From Patescibacteria group bacterium (GTDB lineage Bacteria; Patescibacteriota; Patescibacteriia; UBA2591; PGYQ01), in the NCBI GenBank assembly GCA_020061725.1, contig JAGUXS010000038.1:1-11787 (forward strand): DNA of 11,787 nt, in the 5' to 3' direction. A model generated the notes under the pieces. That model searched no databases and had not been told where the DNA came from. It worked only from the letters and a program-made list of their open reading frames with translations. Made by a program: the position numbers and the translations under genes. Position 1 is the stretch's first letter, and each line of letters opens with the position of its first letter. This document shows, piece after piece, positions 5,041-11,693 of this stretch.

Positions 5041-8002
5041 AAAAAATTACTTTTTTAATGTCTATTTTTAAAATTTCATTATTAATTTTTACATCTTTTA
5101 AATTGGCGATATTTTCAATGTTTTTTATATTATTACTTAAAGTATCTTTTAAAATTTCTTCCTTAAAAGTTTTTATAGCATTAAAAATTAATTCACTATT
5201 AGTAAAATAAAATATTTCTGTGCGATCTTTAATGTTAAGTCCTAAATTTTTGCGTTCCGCATTTACGAGTCGTACGATTTCACGTTTTAATCCTTCAAGT
5301 TTCAAATCATTAGTAATAATAGTATCTAATTCTACTTTTAATTCCCCCTGACCCTTTTTTGAAATTATATTTTTTGTATTCAATTCATCCATAATTAAAT
5401 TTTTGTATTCAGCTTGTAATTCATAATTTATAATTCGTAATTTATTTAAAGGTTGTCGTACTTTAATTCCAATTTCATCCCTTTTAGCTAATCCTAATTC
5501 AACAATCTTTCTAACAACTTGCATTTCTTCCAAAATTCGTAATTCGTAATTTGTAATTTGTGATTGTTTTGGCCATTTTTCAAGATGTACTGATTTATTT
5601 TCATTTTTAAAATTATTTTCTGTTAACTTTTGCCAAATTTGTTCGGCAATAAAAGGGGCGAAAGGCGCCATTGTTTTTGCTAATTCTGTTAAAACAAATT
5701 TAGTAGTTGTGAGCGCAGATTGTTTGTCTTTTTCGTTTTGACCTTTAAATCTATCGCGTGAACGTCTCAAATACCACGTAGACAGATCTTCAATAAATTT
5801 ACCGATCGGCCGAGACGCCCCTGGTAAATTATATTTTTCTAAATTTTCAGTTACTTCTTTAATTAATTGATTTAATTTTATTAATATCCATATATCCAAA
5901 ATATTTTTTTTATTATTTATATTTATATCTATCGTAAAAATTTCATTACTTGACGACATGAATAATTCATAAAATTTAACTACATTCCAAAGTATTATTA
6001 TATTTTTCCGCAATGCATCTTGAATATCAATTTCAGACAAATTAGCGTCGTCTCCAAGCATAATAGGGCTATTCATAAAATACATACGCAAAGCGTCACT
6101 GCCATATTTTTCTAATGTTATGCGTGGATCAGGATAATTGTTAAATAATTTGCTCATTTTTCGACCGTCTGTTCCTGCTAAAACTCCGCTAACTATAACA
6201 TTTTTAAAAGAGATGGAATTAAATAAAGCGTTTGATAAAACATGCAAATAATAAAACCACCCACGAAGTTGACCAGTATATTCAATAATAAAATCCGCTG
6301 GAAACGTATTCTTAAAATCTTCTTGTCTTTCAAAGGGATAGTGAAATTGAGCAAAAGGCATAGCGCCAGATTCAAACCAGCAATCAAGTATTTCTTTAAC
6401 TCTTTTCATAATCCCTCCGCATTCGCATTTTAATTCATGTTCATCTATATTAGGTCGATGTAAATCTTTTACTTTTTTCCCGCTTAATTTTTCAATTTCT
6501 TTAATTGATCCCAAAACTTTTATTTTATTGCAATTAGGACATTCCCAAACAGGAATCGGAGATCCCCAGTAGCGAGATCTAGATAAGCACCAATCAGGCG
6601 CGCTTTCAATATTATTTTTAAATCGACCGTCCTTAAAATATTCTGGAACCCAATTTATTTCTTTATTTGTTTTTATCATTTGTTCCTTAATTTTTTGTGT
6701 ATTTAAATACCAAGCCTTTTGAGTCTTATAGATCAAAGGAGTATTGCAACGATAACAAAAAGGGTATGAATGAGTAAAATCAAAACTAGAAAAAATAATA
6801 TTTCGTTCTTTTAAATCAAGTAAAACATCGCGATTGGCTTTTTTAAAATAGTATTCTTTCCATTTTTTAACTGGCTCTAAATAAATTCCATTTTCATCCA
6901 TCAAATCAATCATCGGCAGTCCTGCTTTTTCTCCAAGTTGAAAATCATCTTCGCCGAAATTTGGCGCAATATGAACGACGCCTGTTCCGTCTTCAATGGT
7001 TACAAAATCAGCCGCGTAAATTTTATAAACTTTGTTTGATTTTGTAATTTCATCATTGTTTAATTTATATATTGGTTCATACTTCAAGCCAACCAGATCT
7101 CTACCTTTAAAATTTTCTAAAATTTTATATTTTTGATCTTTAAAATTTTCAATTAATTTATCTTTAGCTAAAATATAATTTTCCCTAATTTCATTATTCA
7201 TGATTTCTATTTTTACATAATTAATTTTATTTCCGACTGCTAATGCTAAATTTCCCGGTAATGTCCAAGGAGTTGTTGTCCATGCTAACAAATAAGTATT
7301 AGTATTAATACCAATATCTTTTTTTGTATTATTTAAATTTTTTATTTTAAATTTTACAATAACAGATTTGTCGGTTACATCGCGATAAGAACCAGCATCC
7401 ATTGTAATTTCAAATTTTGATAAAGGTGTAGCGCAACGTGGGCAATGCAAGCTGGTGCGATAACCTTCATAAATAAAATTTGTGTCATATAATTTTTTAA
7501 AAGACCAAATAACACTTTCCATGAATTTTAAATCCATGGTTTTATAAGCATTTTTCATATCAACCCACCTGCCTATCCTATTAATATACCATTCCCATTG
7601 TTCAGATCCTTTATTAACATATGCTCGACAAGCATTAATAAATTTATCAACCCCTAACGTTTCAATATCTTTTTTATTTTTTAATCCTAATTGTTCTTCA
7701 ACTTTATTTTCCGCTGGTAATCCATGACAATCCCAACCCCAAATACGTTCAACTCTATATCCTTTCATTGTCCAATATCTTGGCACAACATCTTTGGCAA
7801 TACTAGGAAGTAAAGTCGCGTAATGAGGTAGGCCTGTAATAAAAGGAGGACCGTCATTAAAAATATAATTTCCTTTTGGCGCATCTTTTGTAATAGATTT
7901 TTTAAATGTCTCCGCTCGTTGCCAAAAATTCAAAACTTCCTTTTCCATTTTTATATATGGATTTTGAGTTTCATTAAATTTATTTTTTTGATTGTTTTGC
8001 AT
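4994..8002 (-). CDS. ileS: Isoleucyl-tRNA synthetase, type 2 (eukaryote/archaea-like)
   Basis: This class Ia synthetase of 1002 residues attaches Ile to tRNA-Ile and edits Val. The HIGH-box region is PPFITGLPHYATLLPS, with HYAT at 60-63, and the KMSKS loop is GRKMSKLF (KMSK 615-618). The CP1 editing domain has TTTPWTLP (242-249) and GTGVVHIAPNFGEDD (339-353). WCLSRSRYWG (471-480) is typical. Cysteine pairs at 187/190, 416/419, 488/491 and 526/528 suggest zinc knuckles. The anticodon-binding domain has STWYLRRSRDRF (741-752) and GIKVRQPL (845-852), and a C-terminal RKNLGL extension follows; together these favour the type 2 lineage, usually mupirocin-insensitive. Two repeat-derived NYEL peptides lie at about 814-823 and 853-862. 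It ends in TGA and overlaps the next gene by 47 bp. Its leader shows no T-box. Confidence 0.97.
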   Translation of the reverse strand: MQNNQKNKFNETQNPYIKMEKEVLNFWQRAETFKKSITKDAPKGNYIFNDGPPFITGLPHYATLLPSIAKDVVPRYWTMKGYRVERIWGWDCHGLPAENKVEEQLGLKNKKDIETLGVDKFINACRAYVNKGSEQWEWYINRIGRWVDMKNAYKTMDLKFMESVIWSFKKLYDTNFIYEGYRTSLHCPRCATPLSKFEITMDAGSYRDVTDKSVIVKFKIKNLNNTKKDIGINTNTYLLAWTTTPWTLPGNLALAVGNKINYVKIEIMNNEIRENYILAKDKLIENFKDQKYKILENFKGRDLVGLKYEPIYKLNNDEITKSNKVYKIYAADFVTIEDGTGVVHIAPNFGEDDFQLGEKAGLPMIDLMDENGIYLEPVKKWKEYYFKKANRDVLLDLKERNIIFSSFDFTHSYPFCYRCNTPLIYKTQKAWYLNTQKIKEQMIKTNKEINWVPEYFKDGRFKNNIESAPDWCLSRSRYWGSPIPVWECPNCNKIKVLGSIKEIEKLSGKKVKDLHRPNIDEHELKCECGGIMKRVKEILDCWFESGAMPFAQFHYPFERQEDFKNTFPADFIIEYTGQLRGWFYYLHVLSNALFNSISFKNVIVSGVLAGTDGRKMSKLFNNYPDPRITLEKYGSDALRMYFMNSPIMLGDDANLSEIDIQDALRKNIIILWNVVKFYELFMSSSNEIFTIDININNKKNILDIWILIKLNQLIKEVTENLEKYNLPGASRPIGKFIEDLSTWYLRRSRDRFKGQNEKDKQSALTTTKFVLTELAKTMAPFAPFIAEQIWQKLTENNFKNENKSVHLEKWPKQSQITNYELRILEEMQVVRKIVELGLAKRDEIGIKVRQPLNKLRIINYELQAEYKNLIMDELNTKNIISKKGQGELKVELDTIITNDLKLEGLKREIVRLVNAERKNLGLNIKDRTEIFYFTNSELIFNAIKTFKEEILKDTLSNNIKNIENIANLKDVKINNEILKIDIKKVIFYENIPTKNHSYSLES
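5418..5445. repeat. Heptanucleotide array inside ileS (second NYEL site)
   Basis: On + the units read AATTCAT, AATTTAT, AATTCGT, AATTTAT. On the coding (minus) strand they encode about residues 853-862, KLRIINYELQ, just after the conserved GIKVRQPL segment of the anticodon-binding region. Confidence 0.8.
5534..5562. repeat. Heptanucleotide array inside ileS (first NYEL site)
   Basis: On + the units read AATTCGT, AATTCGT, AATTTGT, AATTTGT. On the coding strand they encode about residues 814-823 (ITNYELRIL), between the HLEKWP segment and the helix beginning EEMQVVRKIV. The frame is the same as at 5418-5445 and in the lamin-tail linker. Confidence 0.85.
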
Positions 8003-8107
8003 ATTTTCTAAAAATATTAAATCGTTTTTTTATGATTTTATAAACAAAAAAACACCATATTTCCCTATATAAATTAATAAAAAGACAAAAGTTAAAAAGT
8101 TGTTTTA

Positions 8108-8124
8108 CTTTTGCGAAGCAAAAG
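8108..8124. repeat. Seven-bp hairpin with a GAA triloop
   Basis: CTTTTGC - GAA - GCAAAAG is a perfect stem with a three-base loop. Its core GCGAAGC is a DNA sequence known for unusually stable mini-hairpins. No T-run follows on either strand, so it is not a standard terminator. Confidence 0.7.
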
Positions 8125-8153
8125 AAAAGCATGTATTGTTTAGTTTAGATAAC

Positions 8154-8256
8154 TTGTTATTATATAAACTTTTTGTTTGATAATGTAAAAATTTGTATGT
8201 TATACAAATTTATGATATTATTTAATAAAAAGTTTGTATAAAATATATTATAACAA
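8154..8256. repeat. About 100-bp nested imperfect inverted repeat
   Basis: The core is a perfect 10-bp stem AAATTTGTAT / ATACAAATTT with a GTT loop (8189-8211). Outside it, AAACTTTTT (8166-8174) pairs with AAAAAGTTT (8227-8235). The outer ends TTGTTATTATATA (from 8154) match the complement of the right end (to 8256) with one mismatch, after a gap of about 9 bases. It could be a cruciform, a structured leader RNA or the remnant of a small mobile element. Confidence 0.6.
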
Positions 8257-8390
8257 AAAAATACGAATAAGCAAAATTTGAGTTATTATTTAACATATTA
8301 TTAAATAATTTTTATTTAAACAATTTTTAGATTAAATAGATTTTGTGTTTTGAAATATTAAAACATTAGAACATTAAAATTAAAATAATT

Positions 8391-8482
8391 AACATTTGAC
8401 ATTTATTGCTAAGTTTAAGTTTGATTTTAATTTTCAATTTCTAAAACAATTACTTTTTAAAGATTTGTCATTTGGCATATGA
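8391..8482. repeat. Decayed heptamer arrays upstream of pilB
   Basis: AACATTT and GACATTT occur at 8391-8404, and GATTTGT, CATTTGG and CATATGA at 8462-8482. The sequence between them (8405-8446) keeps a rough 7-base rhythm of T-rich units. The last unit ends 27 bases before the pilB ATG. Confidence 0.5.
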
Positions 8483-8509
8483 AAATTTTCTTAAATTTTT
8501 ACCTAATTT

Positions 8510-10222
8510 ATGTTGTCCATTGAGATTTTTAAAAAAATTATAGAAAAAGAAAAAATAGTTTCTACGAATAAAATATTAGAAATAGAAAAAGAAGCAAAAG
8601 AAAAAAAAATTGCCTTAGAAGAATATTTTTTAAGCAAAGGGATTATTGATGAAGATTTTTTTTATGAAAAAGCGGCTTCTTATTTAGGAGTTCCTTTTAT
8701 TGATCTTAAAAAACAAATTATTCCTTATGATATTTTAACTTTAATTTCTGAACCAATCGCTCAAACTTATAAAATTATTTTTTTTAAAAAAGAAAAAGAC
8801 GCTTTAAGTATAGCGACACTAGATCCGCAAAACTTGCAAATTTTTGAATTTATTAAAAGAAAAATAGATCTTCCACTTAAAATATATTTAGCAACCCCTT
8901 CTGGTATTAAAAAGGCTTTGCAACAATATCATGTTGGGCTTAAAGCCGAATTAACTAAAATTACAACAAAAGAAGAGACTGGCGAAGAATTGCAAAAAAT
9001 AGGATCTGGTTTGCCAATAATTAGAATTGTAGACACATTAATAGAATACGCTATTTTTCAAAATGCTTCTGATATTCATATTGAACCAGCTGAAAAAGAA
9101 GTAGCTATTAGATATCGAATTGATGGAATTTTAAAAGATATAATGAATTTACCCAAAGATATTCAAAAAGGAATTATTGCGCGTATTAAAATTTTATCCA
9201 ATTTAAAATTAGACGAACATCGATTGCCTCAAGATGGAAGATTTAAAATTAGCAATGAAAATTATAAAATTTCTTTTCGAGTTTCTATTCTCCCGACTTT
9301 TCATGGAGAAAAAATAGTTTTAAGGCTTTTAAGCGAGAGTTCTGGAATATTATCTTTAGAACAGCTTGGGTTTCAATCAGAAGTTCTTTTAACTGTTAAA
9401 AAAAATATAAAAAAACCGCATGGAATAATCTTTGTCACTGGTCCGACTGGCTCTGGAAAAACTACAACTTTATATACAATAATGAATATTCTTAACACTC
9501 CACAAGTCAATATTTCCACAATAGAAGATCCTATTGAATATCACATGCCTCGAATTAATCAAAGTCAAGTCGCGCCTAAAATTGGCTTTACTTTCGCAAA
9601 AGCCCTTCGCGCTCTTTTAAGGCAAGATCCGAATATTATAATGGTTGGGGAAATTAGAGATCAAGAAACAGCGGAAATAGCCACTCATGCGGCAATGACT
9701 GGACATTTAGTTCTTTCTACTTTGCACACCAATGACGCAGTCACTTCTTTGCCTCGATTAATTGATATGGGAGTTCCGTCTTTTTTAGTTGTTGGAACTT
9801 GCAATCTTGTTATTGCTCAACGTTTAGTGCGTAAAATTTGCAAGCACTGCATTCAAAGTTATAAATTAAGCAAAAATCAAATTAAAGCGTTTCAAAAAGA
9901 ATTTAACATTGATTCTATTACCGAAATTCTAATTGAAAAAGGAAAACTTCTTAAAGGTCAAGATCTTAGCGCTCTGTCTTTTTATAAAGGTGTTGGTTGT
10001 CGACAGTGCGATAATAATAGATATAAAGGAAGATTGGGAATTTTTGAAGTGTTAGAAATGACACCCGGACTTTCTGCTTTAATTATGCAAAAAGCCACTA
10101 TTGAACAAATTAGGGAATTTACTAAAAAACAAAAAATGATCACAATGATTGAAGACGGATTTATTAAAGCCCTAGACGGTATTACGACGATTGAAGAAAT
10201 AATAAGAGTGACAAAGAATTAA
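8510..10222 (+). CDS. pilB: Type IV pilus assembly ATPase (PilB/GspE family)
   Basis: PilB is the hexameric cytoplasmic motor that drives pilin extension. The 570 residues match the family length. The N-terminal region (about 1-145) is an MshEN/GspE-N type domain. The ATPase core starts at about 168 (PIIRIVDTLIEYA, then ASDIHIEP). It has Walker A GPTGSGKTT (311-319), an Asp box STIEDPIEY (336-344), Walker B IIMVGEIRD (376-384) and a His box LSTLHTND (402-409). Four cysteines in two CxxC pairs (444/447 and 497/500) form the zinc-binding tetracysteine motif of PilB/GspE, which PilT lacks; this argues against a retraction ATPase. The ATG at 8510 follows an AT-rich leader with no Shine-Dalgarno. 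pilC follows on the same strand after 281 bp, with no pilT between. Confidence 0.95.
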   Translation: MLSIEIFKKIIEKEKIVSTNKILEIEKEAKEKKIALEEYFLSKGIIDEDFFYEKAASYLGVPFIDLKKQIIPYDILTLISEPIAQTYKIIFFKKEKDALSIATLDPQNLQIFEFIKRKIDLPLKIYLATPSGIKKALQQYHVGLKAELTKITTKEETGEELQKIGSGLPIIRIVDTLIEYAIFQNASDIHIEPAEKEVAIRYRIDGILKDIMNLPKDIQKGIIARIKILSNLKLDEHRLPQDGRFKISNENYKISFRVSILPTFHGEKIVLRLLSESSGILSLEQLGFQSEVLLTVKKNIKKPHGIIFVTGPTGSGKTTTLYTIMNILNTPQVNISTIEDPIEYHMPRINQSQVAPKIGFTFAKALRALLRQDPNIIMVGEIRDQETAEIATHAAMTGHLVLSTLHTNDAVTSLPRLIDMGVPSFLVVGTCNLVIAQRLVRKICKHCIQSYKLSKNQIKAFQKEFNIDSITEILIEKGKLLKGQDLSALSFYKGVGCRQCDNNRYKGRLGIFEVLEMTPGLSALIMQKATIEQIREFTKKQKMITMIEDGFIKALDGITTIEEIIRVTKN

Positions 10223-10259
10223 AATTAACTTGTAGCTTACAAATAAATTAAAATTATGA

Positions 10260-10278
10260 ATCCCCCAATTAGGGGGAT
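10260..10278. repeat. C5/G5 hairpin after pilB
   Basis: ATCCCCC (10260-10266) pairs perfectly with GGGGGAT (10272-10278) around a loop AATTA. It is the strongest GC stem in the window and lies 38 bp past the pilB stop. No T-run follows, so it is not a canonical terminator, but it could stabilise the pilB mRNA 3' end. AATTAGGGGG recurs at 10452-10461. Confidence 0.65.
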
Positions 10279-10356
10279 AATAGTATTTATTTAATTGTTC
10301 TAATTAATCCCAATTAAATCTCGAATTTTAAATTAAAACAATGTTATTATTATTTT

Positions 10357-10412
10357 GGAATTTTGAGTTTGAAATTTTATTTGTTATTTGAATTTTGATA
10401 TTTGGATTTAAT
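10357..10412. repeat. Eight-unit heptanucleotide array upstream of pilC
   Basis: The units read GGAATTT, TGAGTTT, GAAATTT, TATTTGT, TATTTGA, ATTTTGA, TATTTGG, ATTTAAT. It is the longest uninterrupted intergenic 7-bp register in the window. Confidence 0.75.
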
Positions 10413-10441
10413 TGTTTAAGGACATTGCGGTATTGTTTAAG
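10411..10441. promoter_or_regulatory. Paired 10-bp direct repeat ATTGTTTAAG, possible operator
   Basis: Two identical copies, at 10411-10420 and 10432-10441, start 21 bp apart, about two helical turns, and lie 63-93 bp before the pilC ATG. That geometry fits two regulator sites on one DNA face. The regulator role is an inference; chance is possible in such AT-rich DNA. Confidence 0.25.
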
Positions 10442-10503
10442 TTAACCTAGAAATTAGGGGGGGAGTAATTAGATTAATTTGTTTTTATATTTTAATATTT
10501 TTT

Positions 10504-11622
10504 ATGGAAGAAAATCAATCCACTGGTAAATGGACTAAATTTATTTTGTATTTAAAAAAAGTAGATTTATTTTTAAATAATTTTTTTGGAGTTTCAACGA
10601 CCGAAAAGATTTTTTTTACTCAAAATTTAAGCGTGATGATTAAATCTGGACTTGCTTTGGATGAAAGTTTGGAAAGTTTAAGTTGCCAAACTAAAAATAG
10701 ATATTTTAAAGAAATTATTAAACAAGTTAAACAAAAAATAGAAAAAGGGATTGCTTTTAGTGATAGTTTAGCGGCATTTCCTAAAGTTTTTTCTTTGGTT
10801 TTTATTAATATTGTTAAGGCTGGCGAAGAAAGCGGAAAATTAGACAATTCTTTAAAACAATTAGCGATTCAAATGAAAAAAAATCATGAATTGATTTCCA
10901 AAATAAAGGGGGCTTTGATTTATCCAATTATTGTGATCACGGCCATGATTGGAATTATTATTTTTATGATGGTTGTTATTATCCCTCAAATTACTCAAAT
11001 TTTTGAATCATTTGACTCAGAATTGCCAATCGCCACCAAAATTTTAATAAAAATTTCAAAATTTAGCGCTGAACACGGAGTAATAATTTTTATTGGATTT
11101 GTTTTAATATTAATTTTATCAATAAGATTAATGCGCATCGCAAAAATTAAATATTTTATAGATAAAATAATTTTAAGAATTCCGATTATTGGCGGAATTG
11201 TTAAAAAAATTAATTTAGCTAAATTTTCCCGCACTTTTAGTTCTCTTTTAAAAACAGGGGTTCCAATTGTTGAAACTTTCAGGCTTTCGGCTTTAGTTTT
11301 AAATAATCTTGCCTATCAAAAAGAATTGCTTAAAACAGCTGAAACAGTAAAAAAAGGAGAGGCAATCGCTAGAATTTTAAAAGAATTTCCTATTCTTTTT
11401 CCGCCAATCGTTACTCAAATGATTGATGTCGGAGAAAAAACAGGGACATTAGATTCAATTTTAGAAGATTTAGCGATATTTTATGAAGAAGAAATAGATC
11501 AAATCATGACTAATTTACCTCAAATTATCGAACCAATTTTACTTGTATTTTTGGGAGCCGGTGTAGCGTTTATTGCCATAGCTGTCTTAATGCCAATGTA
11601 TTCAATGACGCAGAATATTTAG
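10504..11622 (+). CDS. pilC: Type IV pilus inner-membrane platform protein (PilC/GspF family)
   Basis: PilC is the inner-membrane platform that PilB engages. This 372-residue protein has the family's two T2SSF repeats: about 36-161 (FTQNLSVMIKSGLALDESLESL, then VKAGEESGKLDNSLKQLA) and about 238-360 (FSRTFSSLLKTGVPIVETF, then MIDVGEKTGTLDSILEDLA). The paired AGEESGKLD and VGEKTGTLD segments are the family signature. Three membrane segments are visible at about 140-162, 192-210 and 342-366. It is slightly shorter than the usual 400 or so residues because the N-terminal cytoplasmic region is brief. No frameshift is seen. The ATG at 10504 has only a T-rich leader; the G-run at 10457-10463 is too far upstream to be a ribosome-binding site. 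Same strand as pilB, so probably the same pilus locus. Confidence 0.94.
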   Translation: MEENQSTGKWTKFILYLKKVDLFLNNFFGVSTTEKIFFTQNLSVMIKSGLALDESLESLSCQTKNRYFKEIIKQVKQKIEKGIAFSDSLAAFPKVFSLVFINIVKAGEESGKLDNSLKQLAIQMKKNHELISKIKGALIYPIIVITAMIGIIIFMMVVIIPQITQIFESFDSELPIATKILIKISKFSAEHGVIIFIGFVLILILSIRLMRIAKIKYFIDKIILRIPIIGGIVKKINLAKFSRTFSSLLKTGVPIVETFRLSALVLNNLAYQKELLKTAETVKKGEAIARILKEFPILFPPIVTQMIDVGEKTGTLDSILEDLAIFYEEEIDQIMTNLPQIIEPILLVFLGAGVAFIAIAVLMPMYSMTQNI

Positions 11623-11626
11623 AATA

Positions 11627-11655
11627 AAAATAATTTTAGATTTAAAAGTTATTTT
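11627..11655 (+). terminator. Possible AT-only hairpin after pilC
   Basis: AAAATAATTTT (11627-11637) pairs with AAAA and TTATTTT (11644-11655) across a six-base loop, with a single bulged G at 11648. It begins four bases past the pilC TAG stop. It contains no GC pairs and its 3' T-run is inside the stem, so its strength as a terminator is doubtful. Confidence 0.3.
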
Positions 11656-11665
11656 AAGGGGTTAG

Positions 11666-11693
11666 ATTTTAAATTTTAAATTATAAATTTATG
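11666..11693. repeat. Heptanucleotide array containing a start codon
   Basis: The units are ATTTTAA, ATTTTAA, ATTATAA, ATTTATG. The ATG of the last gene (11691-11693) is the end of the fourth unit. Confidence 0.65.

Larger units (their letters stand above)
8003..8509. other. 507-bp non-coding divergent region between ileS and pilB
   Basis: This very AT-rich stretch must hold the promoters of ileS (minus) and pilB (plus). I see no credible coding frame, tRNA, T-box or DnaA-box cluster. It contains an 8-bp inverted repeat GTTTTTTT / AAAAAAAC (8024-8031 and 8046-8053) in the ileS leader, a short GAA-loop hairpin (8108-8124), a nested inverted repeat (8154-8256), a short AACATT-type repeat at about 8355-8385, and decayed heptamers nearer pilB. 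No -10/-35 pair was good enough to call. Confidence 0.7.
10223..10503. other. 281-bp spacer between pilB and pilC
   Basis: No coding frame or RNA gene is seen. In order it holds an AACTTGT/AGCTTAC pair (10227-10240), a C5/G5 hairpin (10260-10278), a tract of eight heptamers (10357-10412), a 10-bp direct repeat ATTGTTTAAG at 10411-10420 and 10432-10441, and a run of seven G's at 10457-10463. A pilC promoter may lie here. Confidence 0.6.

Noticed and set aside
8396..8401. Perfect TTGACA, a possible -35 box for pilB
   Set aside because: No TATAAT-like -10 lies about 17 bases downstream, and the hexamer arises from the CATTTGACATTT heptamer repeat.
8003..8509. T-box riboswitch in the ileS leader
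   Set aside because: No conserved GGUGGNACCGCG-type antiterminator sequence or terminator hairpin is seen on the minus strand.
10357..10412. CRISPR array or similar spaced repeat
   Set aside because: The period is 7 bp with no spacers, no repeat of 23-40 bp is present and no cas genes are nearby.
10457..10465. G-rich run as a pilC ribosome-binding site
   Set aside because: It lies about 40 bases upstream of the ATG, too far to position a ribosome.
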